Assembly (NCBI GenBank): GCA_963718105.1
Contig: OY970352.1
Location: 3,596,001-3,660,000, forward strand
Length of the DNA: 64,000 nucleotides
Origin: DASYKT01 sp963718105
GTDB lineage: Bacteria; Acidobacteriota; Blastocatellia; Pyrinomonadales; Pyrinomonadaceae
Reading direction: 5' to 3'
Shown here: positions 52,043 through 59,406 of the stretch, in pieces
How positions within the stretch are numbered: the stretch's first letter is position 1
How the letters are laid out: each line of letters starts with the position of its first letter
Program-made: the position numbers and the translations under genes
Notes under the pieces: model-generated
Told to the model about the DNA's origin: nothing
The model's database searches: none
The model's input: only the letters and a program-made list of their open reading frames with translations

Positions 52043-52321
52043 ATGAATATTAATTCGATCTTAGGGGAGAATACCGCTTCTTCCCGTTCAGCATCATCTA
52101 CGACAAACAGCAGTTCGGAACGCGACATGTTCATGACCTTGCTGGTGGCGCAGTTGAAAAACCAGGACCCCCTGGCCCCGCAAGACGGGGCACAGTTCGT
52201 CGCACAGTTGGCGCAATTCAATTCGCTCGATCAGCTTGTCGGTATCCGGCAGTCGATGGACCAGTTGGTTGCGGCAATGCAGCAAGGGCAGGAGTCAAAC
52301 ACTTCTGACCAAACCAAATAG
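52043..52321 (+). CDS. flgD: Short hook-scaffold protein FlgD (N-terminal domain only)
   Basis: 92 residues. The FlgD N-terminal motif is clear: DMFMTLLVAQLKNQDPLAPQDGAQFVAQLAQFNSLDQLVGIRQSMDQL. Canonical FlgD (about 230 aa) has in addition Ig-like and tudor-like domains; these are missing and not found in another frame before flgE, which starts 18 bp later. Short FlgD forms exist in other bacteria, so this is probably functional as hook cap. Confidence 0.92.
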   Translation: MNINSILGENTASSRSASSTTNSSSERDMFMTLLVAQLKNQDPLAPQDGAQFVAQLAQFNSLDQLVGIRQSMDQLVAAMQQGQESNTSDQTK

Positions 52322-52339
52322 ACAGGAGAGATAACTACA

Positions 52340-53587
52340 ATGTCATTTTCATTCAATGCTTCACTTTCCGGCCTCAACGCCAATTCCAACGCCCTCGGCG
52401 TGGTCGGAAACAACATTGCCAACGCGAACACCATCGGTTTTCGCAGCAGCAATGTCACGTTCATGGACGTCTTTGCCACTTCATACGGCGCGCGTCTGAA
52501 TGGTGCGGGAAATTCAATGCAGATCGGAAACGGCGTACAGGTCGGGGCCGTCCACACGAATTTTTCGCAAGGAAATTTTAACGAAGCCGGTTCGCCGCTT
52601 CAGGCCGCCATCCAGGGTAACGGCTTTTTTGTCCTCAGAAATTCTGACGGCACACAGGCCTATACCCGCGCCGGCGATTTCACGGTCAACAACCAGGGCT
52701 TTCTGGTCGCTTCCAATGGCGGACACGTGATGGGCTATATGGCGCAGGACGGTACTATTCCGCAGGGAGCGCGGCTGAGCGATCTGCAGATACCGATCGG
52801 ACAGGTGCTGGCGCCCAATACCACCACCAACGGCACTTTCCGGATGAACCTGAATTCTTCGGCTGAGACCGGTTCCGTCTTCCATGCCCCGATGCAGGTC
52901 CATGATTCGCTCGGAAACGAACGGACGCTCGATATCACTTTTACCCGTTTAGCCAACGGAACCTTCGATGCCACGGGAACGCTGGACGGCACCGCGGTGC
53001 AGTTAAACGGTGGTGGAACGGTCAATTTCGCGTTTGATTCAAACGGCAATCCGACCGCACCCACCTCGCTGACGATCGTTCCCGATCAGACGCAACTGGA
53101 CGGCGCGACGCTGCCTTCGATCGACATCAACCTTCGCCAGACCAACCCCGACGGAAGCCCAGGCGCCTTCAACGTCACCAGCTTTGCTATGCCTTCGGCG
53201 GTCGCTTCGACCACGCAGGACGGTTACGGCGCGGGTGAGCTTAACGGCGCTCTGGTCGATGCGCAAGGCATGATCTACGGAACGTTTTCCAACGGACAGT
53301 CGCGCGTGATCGGACAGTATGCTCTGGCAAACTTCAATTCCGAAGAAGGCCTCGGCAAAGCGGGCGGAAATATGTTCAAAGAAACGACCGGTTCGGGCCA
53401 GGCCATCATCGGCGTTCCGGGCAGCGGTTCGCGCGGGCTGATCGCCGGCGGATACGTGGAACAGAGCAATGTGAACATCACCAACGAGTTCATCGACCTG
53501 ATCGAAGCCCAGCGCGGTTTTCAGGCGAATTCGCGCGTGATCACCACCTTAAATCAGACCTTCCAGGATCTGCTGCAAATTGTCTAA
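52340..53587 (+). CDS. flgE: Flagellar hook protein FlgE
   Basis: 415 residues. N-terminal SLSGLNANSNALGVVGNNIANANTIGFRSSNVTFMDVFA, central AAIQGNGFFVLRNSDGTQAYTRAGDF and C-terminal EQSNVNITNEFIDLIEAQRGFQANSRVITTLNQTFQDLLQI are characteristic. Its length is similar to E. coli FlgE (402). The stop codon TAA is the first three bases of a sigma-28 promoter -35 box. Confidence 0.97.
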   Translation: MSFSFNASLSGLNANSNALGVVGNNIANANTIGFRSSNVTFMDVFATSYGARLNGAGNSMQIGNGVQVGAVHTNFSQGNFNEAGSPLQAAIQGNGFFVLRNSDGTQAYTRAGDFTVNNQGFLVASNGGHVMGYMAQDGTIPQGARLSDLQIPIGQVLAPNTTTNGTFRMNLNSSAETGSVFHAPMQVHDSLGNERTLDITFTRLANGTFDATGTLDGTAVQLNGGGTVNFAFDSNGNPTAPTSLTIVPDQTQLDGATLPSIDINLRQTNPDGSPGAFNVTSFAMPSAVASTTQDGYGAGELNGALVDAQGMIYGTFSNGQSRVIGQYALANFNSEEGLGKAGGNMFKETTGSGQAIIGVPGSGSRGLIAGGYVEQSNVNITNEFIDLIEAQRGFQANSRVITTLNQTFQDLLQIV

Positions 53588-53611
53588 AGTTTTTTTGTTT
53601 CCTTCCGATAA
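53585..53611 (+). promoter_or_regulatory. Sigma-28 promoter immediately after flgE
   Basis: TAAAGTTT (53585-53592), 11 bases, then TCCGATAA (53604-53611): 15 of 16 FliA consensus bases. Start near 53618. The terminator at 53684-53734 lies between it and motA2. Confidence 0.88.
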
Positions 53612-53617
53612 GTAAAT

Positions 53618-53734
53618 TGCGAGGAGTAAAGTCCCGCAAGCAAAATAGGAATGAAAACAAAATGACTGACCTTTTTAGGCTTAACCACGGAACGGTATTA
53701 ATGGGGGGCATTAACACCTTCCGTGGTCTTTTTT
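53618..53734 (+). ncRNA. Candidate sigma-28-dependent short transcript
   Basis: Bounded by a near-perfect FliA promoter and a strong intrinsic terminator, about 115 nt long. It has no convincing gene: the best frame (ATG 53661) encodes 29 residues and runs past the terminator. Unpaired GGA motifs occur at GAGGAGT (53623) and TAGGAATG (53647). It could be a small RNA or an attenuated leader of motA2. Confidence 0.45.
53684..53734 (+). terminator. Strong intrinsic terminator between flgE and motA2
   Basis: ACCACGGAA-C-GGT and TTAAT (53684-53702) pair with ATTAA and ACCTTCCGTGGT (53710-53727), with one bulge and one mismatch; TTTTTT follows. G-rich loop. Confidence 0.85.
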
Positions 53735-53769
53735 CTCACGCTGATATCTAAGCGCAATAATCCACCATA

Positions 53770-54630
53770 ATGCTTCTAATAATCGGAATAGTAATAGTTT
53801 TTGCATGTGTCATCGGCGGGTTTCTGATGATCAACGGCCCCTTGGGCGTGCTGGTGCAACCTTCGGAATTCGTCGTGATCGTCGGAGCGGCGCTCGGCGC
53901 TACTCTCGCGGCCAACCCGACGAAATTTCTCATGCTGCTGACCAAAAAGATCCCGGCGGCCATGAAGGGCTCACCTTATAACAAGGTTACCTATATCGAA
54001 GTGCTGCAAATGCAGTACGACATTTTTGTTAACGCCAAAAAGAACGGCATCCTTTCTTTAGAAGAAGACGTGAACGACCCACACACTTCTTCGCTTTTTA
54101 CAAAATATCCAAAATTTCTGGCCAATCATCACGCGATCGATTTCTTTTGCGACGCGATGAAAATGCTGGTCAACGGCGCCTGCCAGCCGGACGAGCTGGA
54201 AATAATGCTTGATTCGGAGATGGAAACGCACCACGAAGAGAACGGCGTTTCCCCGGCCCTGTTACAGCGTGTTTCGGACGCCCTGCCCGGCCTCGGTATC
54301 GTGGCCGCGGTGCTCGGCATCGTGGTCACCATGCAGCACCTGGACGGCCCGCCCGAAGAACTCGGGCATCACGTAGGCGCGGCACTGGTCGGAACCTTTC
54401 TCGGCCTGCTGCTTTCATACGGATTGATCGCGCCGATCGCCGCCAACCTGGAAAACCTGGCGCAGGATGAAACGCGCTATTTTACCTGTCTCAAATCGGG
54501 CATCGTCGCTTTTGCCAATGGCTCGGCGCCTTCGACGGCGGTGGAGTTTGCCCGCAAGACCATTTTTTCTTTCGACCGCCCGCCTTCATCCGAGATCGAA
54601 CCGATGTTAAGGGAAATCAAACCCAGATAA
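53770..54630 (+). CDS. motA: Flagellar stator protein MotA (second set)
   Basis: 286 residues, the E. coli/LafT-like MotA size. Helices at about 2-24 and 32-50; channel helices VSDALPGLGIVAAVLGIVVTM and GAALVGTFLGLLLSYGLIAPIAANL. Pairs with the MotB gene 18 bp downstream. Together with the set at 36494-37896 the cell has two different stators. Confidence 0.95.
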   Translation: MLLIIGIVIVFACVIGGFLMINGPLGVLVQPSEFVVIVGAALGATLAANPTKFLMLLTKKIPAAMKGSPYNKVTYIEVLQMQYDIFVNAKKNGILSLEEDVNDPHTSSLFTKYPKFLANHHAIDFFCDAMKMLVNGACQPDELEIMLDSEMETHHEENGVSPALLQRVSDALPGLGIVAAVLGIVVTMQHLDGPPEELGHHVGAALVGTFLGLLLSYGLIAPIAANLENLAQDETRYFTCLKSGIVAFANGSAPSTAVEFARKTIFSFDRPPSSEIEPMLREIKPR

Positions 54631-54648
54631 GTTTTGAATTTTAGTTAA

Positions 54649-55590
54649 ATGAAAAAACCTGCCCCCAAAGAACAGGAACAACCAAAACGCCGGCGTCGCG
54701 TAAAAAAAGTAAGGCACGGGCACGGGCATCACGGCGGCGCGTGGAAAGTGGCGTACGCCGACTTTGTCACGGCGATGATGGCGCTGTTTCTGGTCCTCTG
54801 GCTGGTTTCGCAGGCCGATACAAAACTAAAAGAATCGATCGCTAACTATTTCCGCTCGCCCGGTGTTTTTGACACCATGCAGGGCGGTATTCTTTCCGCC
54901 GCCAAAAAGGTAAGCAAAGAACCCACCAACCTGGCTTCGAAGGATGAAGAGCAGGCGCTGTTCAACGTGGCGCAGACCCTGCAGAAAAAGTTTGAAAAGC
55001 GGCCGGAGTTTTCCAAGTTCAAAGACCAGGTCAAGGTCGAAGTAACCGAAGACGGCCTGCGCATACAGATACTGGATAAGGCCGAGCGTGTTTCCTTTCC
55101 GGTCGGAAGCGCCGATCTGACCGAAGAAGCAAAAACCATTCTGACCGACATAGCGGAAGCGATCAGCACCCTGCCCAATCCGATCGTGATCGGCGGCCAT
55201 ACGGACAGCCGCCCGATGCAAATGGAAAACGGCTATTCCAACTGGGAACTTTCCGCCGACCGCGCCAATGCCGCGCGCAGATTTTTGGATGCCTCCGGCG
55301 TAAATCCCAAACAGATCATTCGCATCATCGGTTATGCCGACAGCGACCTGCTGGTTCCCGAAGATCCGTTCGCTCCGGCCAACCGCCGCATCAGCATCAC
55401 TATCCGCCGAATGGGAAATAACGAGGCCGCGACGCCCGATAAACCGCAGGCCGAAAATTCCCAGCAGCCTCTTTCAGACAGCCAGAAGCAGGAACTCAAC
55501 ACGGCAAAGAAAAAACTTAACAGCGAAGGCAGTGTGGCCGTCGGCGAACCGGACGCGATCCCGGATGTAAAGAAAACTAAGGTTCAGTAG
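54649..55590 (+). CDS. motB: Flagellar stator protein MotB (second set)
   Basis: 313 residues. Basic N-terminus (RRRRVKKVRHGHGHHGGAWK), the helix VAYADFVTAMMALFLVLWLV with ion-binding Asp, plug region after it, and an OmpA-like domain at about 165-265 (VIGGHTDSRPMQMENGYSNWELSADRANAARRFL; NRRISITIRR). A polar Gln/Lys-rich tail follows. Confidence 0.95.
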   Translation: MKKPAPKEQEQPKRRRRVKKVRHGHGHHGGAWKVAYADFVTAMMALFLVLWLVSQADTKLKESIANYFRSPGVFDTMQGGILSAAKKVSKEPTNLASKDEEQALFNVAQTLQKKFEKRPEFSKFKDQVKVEVTEDGLRIQILDKAERVSFPVGSADLTEEAKTILTDIAEAISTLPNPIVIGGHTDSRPMQMENGYSNWELSADRANAARRFLDASGVNPKQIIRIIGYADSDLLVPEDPFAPANRRISITIRRMGNNEAATPDKPQAENSQQPLSDSQKQELNTAKKKLNSEGSVAVGEPDAIPDVKKTKVQ

Positions 55591-55603
55591 CACCTTTTTT
55601 ACC

Positions 55604-55707
55604 GGGAGCGCGGACGTCCCGTCCGCAAAGGCTGCACGGCAGCCTAACCTCAGTAGCGGATGCGTTCAAACGCGGAGCGTTCGTGCGGACGGGACGTCCG
55701 CGCTCCC
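55604..55707. repeat. GGGAGCGCGGACGTCCCG inverted-repeat element (copy 5)
   Basis: 24-bp inverted ends (55604-55627 and 55684-55707) with a compensated T-to-C change relative to copy 1 (CCCG/CGGG). Located 14 bp after motB2 and about 100 bp before a sigma-54 promoter. Confidence 0.85.
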
Positions 55708-55771
55708 AGTTTCGGGTGACGATTTCTTGACGCATGTCGGGAAATAGTCGTTTAAACTCTGCGAAATAGCT

Positions 55772-55807
55772 AAAAAGCGCCTAAAAACTGAGGTTTTTGG
55801 CGTTTTT
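55772..55807 (+). terminator. Terminator-like hairpin before fliL
   Basis: AAAAAGCGCCTAAAAAC and GTTTTTGGCGTTTTT pair with two single-base bulges around loop TGAG, followed by CTTTT. It ends just before the fliL promoter, so it may insulate fliL from motB2 transcription. Confidence 0.7.
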
Positions 55808-55811
55808 CTTT

Positions 55812-55827
55812 TGGCACGGGGTTCGCA
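55812..55827 (+). promoter_or_regulatory. Sigma-54 promoter for the fliL operon
   Basis: TGGCAC-N5-TCGCA with 10 bases between GG (55813-55814) and GC (55825-55826). One mismatch to TTGCA. It lies 24 bp before ATG 55851. Confidence 0.75.
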
Positions 55828-55850
55828 TTAACTTCCCGCGGAGGCTCTCT

Positions 55851-56399
55851 ATGGCTGAAATCGAAAATATAAATGGCGACGCGGAAGAAACCGCGAAACC
55901 GAAGAAAAAAGGCAAACTTCTCATTATCATCATTCTTTTGGTGGTGCTTGGCGGAGGCGGCGCCGGCGGATTTTATTTCTGGACCCGCGCATCGCACGCC
56001 CAGACCGAAAAGAAAGGCGAGCATAGCGAAGAACACTCCGCGGCGAAAAAAGAAGCCGGCGAGAAATTCTCTCTGCCCGAAGATGACGAAGTAAAGGGCG
56101 TGGTCGAACTCCCGCCGTTCATCGTTAATCTGGCCGATCTTGAATCGGCGCGCTACCTGCGCATGACGGTCAGCGTCGGCATCGGTGAAGAAGGCGGCGA
56201 AGAAAAACCCGACTCTCTTTTCCTGACCCGCGTTAAGAACGCGATGCTTTCCGTGCTGGCAACGAAAAAATCCAGCGACGTGTTGAGCGTCGAAGGAAAA
56301 CAAAAACTCCGCGAAGAACTGCTTCAGGCCGCCCAGGCCGCATCGGCGAAGCCTGAAGTCCACGCTATCTACATCACCGACTTTATTGTGCAGTTGTAA
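55851..56399 (+). CDS. fliL: Flagellar basal body-associated protein FliL
   Basis: 182 residues from ATG 55851 (SD GGAGG). Cytoplasmic Lys-rich N-terminus, one helix (LLIIIILLVVLGGGGAGGFYFW), charged linker, then the FliL periplasmic domain (VELPPFIVNLADLESARYLRMTVSVGI ... HAIYITDFIVQL). Forms a ring around the stator and supports its activity. Starts the fliL-fliN-fliOPQR-flhB run. Confidence 0.95.
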   Translation: MAEIENINGDAEETAKPKKKGKLLIIIILLVVLGGGGAGGFYFWTRASHAQTEKKGEHSEEHSAAKKEAGEKFSLPEDDEVKGVVELPPFIVNLADLESARYLRMTVSVGIGEEGGEEKPDSLFLTRVKNAMLSVLATKKSSDVLSVEGKQKLREELLQAAQAASAKPEVHAIYITDFIVQL

Positions 56400-56498
56400 A
56401 GAAAGTTCATTGAGTTCATAGAGTTTGTTGAGTAAATGGAGTGCTCTGTTACTCAAACAACTCTGTAACCCTGGTAACTCTGCAAACTCATAAAGATT

Positions 56499-56765
56499 AT
56501 GGAAAAAGCTTGTGAAGAAATGATCCAGTCATGGCGCGATATGCTCGACGTGCCGCTTGCGGTAAATGTCGAACTCGGCCGGACGACCCTCAGTATGCAG
56601 GAGATCCTCGATCTCGAAGAAGGCTCCGTGGTTCAGCTTCCCCGTTCAACCGGCGAGGGAGTGGTCGTACTGGCAGACGACCGCACCCTCGTTCGCGGAG
56701 AGATAATCGTGATCGAAGATCGCGCCGGCGTGCGCGTAACGGAAATTTTGGCGGAAGATAAGTAG
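56499..56765 (+). CDS. fliN: Flagellar motor switch protein FliN (second copy)
   Basis: 88 residues, one SpoA domain: MLDVPLAVNVELGRTTLSMQEILDLEEGSVVQLP, then GEIIVIEDRAGVRVTEIL. It is closer to minimal FliN than the copy at 26098-26418 and sits in the classical fliL-(fliM)-fliN-fliOPQR order, but with fliM absent from this place. One copy may act as FliY-like partner. Confidence 0.92.
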   Translation: MEKACEEMIQSWRDMLDVPLAVNVELGRTTLSMQEILDLEEGSVVQLPRSTGEGVVVLADDRTLVRGEIIVIEDRAGVRVTEILAEDK

Positions 56766-56816
56766 CCGAAAAATGGCAGTGTCTAAAGCTGCAGTGTTAG
56801 TTTATGAAAGTTGCCG

Positions 56817-56902
56817 TTCGGAATAGATGATAACTGATAGATGACAGATAATAGATTAAATCTCTCAGCTATCATCTCTGATCTTTCATCTATTCCGAAT
56901 GA
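56817..56902. repeat. Imperfect AT-rich inverted repeat
   Basis: TTCGGAATAGATGA near 56817 and TCATCTATTCCGAA near 56889-56902 are inverted, with partly complementary AT-rich sequence between (GATAACTGATAGATGACAG; CTATCATCTCTGATC). It fills the fliN-fliO gap. Confidence 0.6.
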
Positions 56903-56947
56903 TTATTTGATAGAGCACCACAACTTTAGAATACCACCCAAAAAATA

Positions 56948-57532
56948 ATGAAATTCATTTCAAAAATAATATTGCTGTTGACCGTGTGGATGGTTTTTAC
57001 GCCATTTGTCATGGCGCAAACCGCAGCGGAAAATGCTCCTGCCGAAAGCAGCACGCAATCTGCCGCCACCGATGACCGGCTGCCCTTTATGCCGCACGAA
57101 GAAGCCCGTGAATCGGCGGATTCCGTCGGCACCGGCGGCATTATCATTAAAACATTCGGGGCGATGCTGATCATTGTCGGGCTGATATTTTTTGCCGCCT
57201 GGGGATTGAAAAAATTCGGCTTCGGAAACAAGTCCGCCGCTAATGCCGACGCACCCGAGCTGACCATCGTTTCTACCGTAACGGTCGGAAGCGGCCGCAC
57301 CATCTCAAGTATTAAATTCGGCAGCCGCGTGCTGCTGGTCGGCTCTACCCCGCAATCATTTACGCTGCTGGCAGATGGCCCCGATGACAACTATGACGGG
57401 TCGTTTTCAGCGGCAACTCCGATAGGCCCGCGTTCGGTGGCAGAGATGCTGGAAGCGGAAGAATCTTTTGACAAGGAATTGGCCAGGGCCGATGCCGGGC
57501 TGATCTCTCTATTTGGCGGAGGGCGTTCGTAA
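56948..57532 (+). CDS. fliO: Flagellar biosynthetic protein FliO
   Basis: 194 residues: signal peptide (ILLLTVWMVFTPFVMAQ), a short periplasmic part, one helix (IIIKTFGAMLIIVGLIFFAAWGLKKFG) and a cytoplasmic FliO domain (LTIVSTVTVGSGRTISSIKFGSRVLLVG). Helps assemble FliP. Its last base overlaps the first base of fliP. Confidence 0.9.
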   Translation: MKFISKIILLLTVWMVFTPFVMAQTAAENAPAESSTQSAATDDRLPFMPHEEARESADSVGTGGIIIKTFGAMLIIVGLIFFAAWGLKKFGFGNKSAANADAPELTIVSTVTVGSGRTISSIKFGSRVLLVGSTPQSFTLLADGPDDNYDGSFSAATPIGPRSVAEMLEAEESFDKELARADAGLISLFGGGRS

Positions 57533-58305
57533 TGAAGCGTACTCTGTTAGGTAAAATTTTTCTCGCGGTCTATCTCGCCGGCGCATTTATCATTTTCGCC
57601 CCCGCGGTATCACACGCCCAACCCAAACCGCCGGAACAGCCGAAAGCGGAAGAAACCGTCGACCTGAGCAAAACGGTCGGCAGCTCGATGCCGCTGCAGA
57701 TCATCGTTTTGCTGACCGTGCTGAGCTTTATCCCGGCGCTGTTGATCTCGATGACGTGCTTTACGCGGCTGATCGTGGTCTTTCACTTTTTGCGGCAGGC
57801 GCTGGGAACACAGGAAACACCGAATAACCAGGTGCTGCTCGGGCTTTCGCTCTTTATCACGCTTTTTGTGATGGGGCCGACACTTACCACCGTGTATAAC
57901 GACGCGCTCAAACCGATGATGGACAACGAGATCTCGCAGTCCGTCGCGCTGGAAAAAGCGCTCGTTCCGCTGCGCGCTTATATGATCCGCCACACGCGCG
58001 AACGCGACCTGGCACTTTTTATCAAACTCTCTGACGGCGCGCGTCCGAATACTATCGACGACGTATCGACCACCGCGCTGGTCCCGGCCTATATGATCTC
58101 TGAGCTAAAGACCGCTTTTCAGATCGGCTTTGTGCTCTTCCTTCCCTTCCTGGTAATAGACCTGGCAGTTTCCAGCGTCCTGCTTTCGATGGGCATGATG
58201 CAGTTGCCGCCGGTCATGATATCGATGCCGCTAAAGATACTGCTTTTTGTAATGGTGGACGGCTGGTACCTGATAGTCGGGTCACTAGTAAAGAGTGTGA
58301 TGTGA
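57532..58305 (+). CDS. fliP: Flagellar export gate protein FliP
   Basis: 257 residues with a cleavable-type signal (GKIFLAVYLAGAFIIFAPAVSHA) as in other FliP. LQIIVLLTVLSFIPALLISMTCFTRLIVVFHFLRQALGTQETPNNQVLLGLSLFITLFVM and DLAVSSVLLSMGMMQLPPVMISMPLKILLFVMVDGW are diagnostic. Core of the export pore with FliQ and FliR. Confidence 0.97.
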   Translation: MKRTLLGKIFLAVYLAGAFIIFAPAVSHAQPKPPEQPKAEETVDLSKTVGSSMPLQIIVLLTVLSFIPALLISMTCFTRLIVVFHFLRQALGTQETPNNQVLLGLSLFITLFVMGPTLTTVYNDALKPMMDNEISQSVALEKALVPLRAYMIRHTRERDLALFIKLSDGARPNTIDDVSTTALVPAYMISELKTAFQIGFVLFLPFLVIDLAVSSVLLSMGMMQLPPVMISMPLKILLFVMVDGWYLIVGSLVKSVM

Positions 58306-58312
58306 GGAAACT

Positions 58313-58582
58313 ATGACTGACGCAGTAATAATCAGCCTGATACAAAATGCCCTTTCGACACTACTGTGGATCGTGGCGCCGATGCTCGGCGCGGCCATCG
58401 CGGTTGGTGTCGTGATCAGCCTTATCCAGACACTCACGTCGATTCAGGACCAGACGTTTTCATTCGCACCGCGCGTGGTCGCGATCTTTGCGGTCTTTCT
58501 GCTGACCTTTCCGTGGATACTGCACGTGCTGGCAACTTTTACCGAATCCATTCTCGGAGATTTTACTCCCTTTATAAAATGA
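58313..58582 (+). CDS. fliQ: Flagellar export gate protein FliQ
   Basis: 89 residues, two helices with the family motif MLGAAIAVGVVISLIQTLTSIQDQTFSFAPRVVAIF. Standard length. Part of the FliPQR pore. Confidence 0.96.
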   Translation: MTDAVIISLIQNALSTLLWIVAPMLGAAIAVGVVISLIQTLTSIQDQTFSFAPRVVAIFAVFLLTFPWILHVLATFTESILGDFTPFIK

Positions 58583-58623
58583 CGTCCGTGGGCCGGAGAA
58601 TCTAGAACCCGGAGAAATTTACG

Positions 58624-59400
58624 TTGGAAAACTTTGTCCTTCCATTAAATCCGATACTGGTATTTCTGGTGGTGCTGGCCAGGGTCGGCGGCTTGGTTAC
58701 TTTTGCGCCGTTCTGGTCTCATAAAGGCGCGACGATGAAGATCCGCGTAACGCTGGCATTCATGCTCGCGCTGACCTTAACACCGGTGCTGATGAACCGG
58801 CTCGCACCGCCGCCCGCTGAGATCGGGCCGTTCACATTGGTGCTGTTAGGCGAAATTTTGATCGGAATGGTTTTGGGATATGTCGGACGGGTGGTTTTCA
58901 GCGCGTTTGAATTAGCCGCGCACGTGGTCAGTTCGCAGATGGGATTTTCCCTCGCCGGGACGATCGACCCTTCGACCCAGGCGCAAACGGCGGCTTTCGG
59001 AATGATCGCGCAGATGATGGCGCTGATGGTTTTGCTTTCCATCGACGGGCATCACTGGTTTTTGATGGCGACGATCAAAAGTTTTTCTACTACGCCTCCG
59101 GGCGCATTTGTTTTTTCGCCGCAATTGCTCGACCTGATCCTGCGATTATCCGGCAATGCACTGACCGTCGGCGTAACATTGGCGGCGCCGGCGATCATCG
59201 TTTTATTATCAGTCGAACTGGCGCTGGAATTTCTCGGCCGCACGGCCCCGCAGCTACAGGTTTTCTTTCTCGGATTTCCGCTCAAGATCGGCGTCGGGCT
59301 TTGGCTGCTGGGAACTTCGGTATACCTGATGCCCTCGGCATTTCGCGGTATTATGGGCACGCTCTACCACAATCTGAACCAGGCATTAGGAGTGATGTAG
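58624..59400 (+). CDS. fliR: Flagellar export gate protein FliR
   Basis: 258 residues with TTG start at 58624, supported by GGAGAAA nine bases upstream. About six helices; VFLVVLARVGGLVTFAPFWSHKGATMKIRVTLAFMLALTL and GEILIGMVLGYVGRVVFSAFELAAHVVSSQMGFS are FliR signatures. flhB follows after 6 bp. Confidence 0.95.
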   Translation: MENFVLPLNPILVFLVVLARVGGLVTFAPFWSHKGATMKIRVTLAFMLALTLTPVLMNRLAPPPAEIGPFTLVLLGEILIGMVLGYVGRVVFSAFELAAHVVSSQMGFSLAGTIDPSTQAQTAAFGMIAQMMALMVLLSIDGHHWFLMATIKSFSTTPPGAFVFSPQLLDLILRLSGNALTVGVTLAAPAIIVLLSVELALEFLGRTAPQLQVFFLGFPLKIGVGLWLLGTSVYLMPSAFRGIMGTLYHNLNQALGVM

Positions 59401-59406
59401 AAACCT

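Noticed and set aside
53661..53750. 29-codon frame in the flgE-motA2 gap
   Set aside because: It runs through the terminator stem, and no similarity or strong ribosome site is seen.
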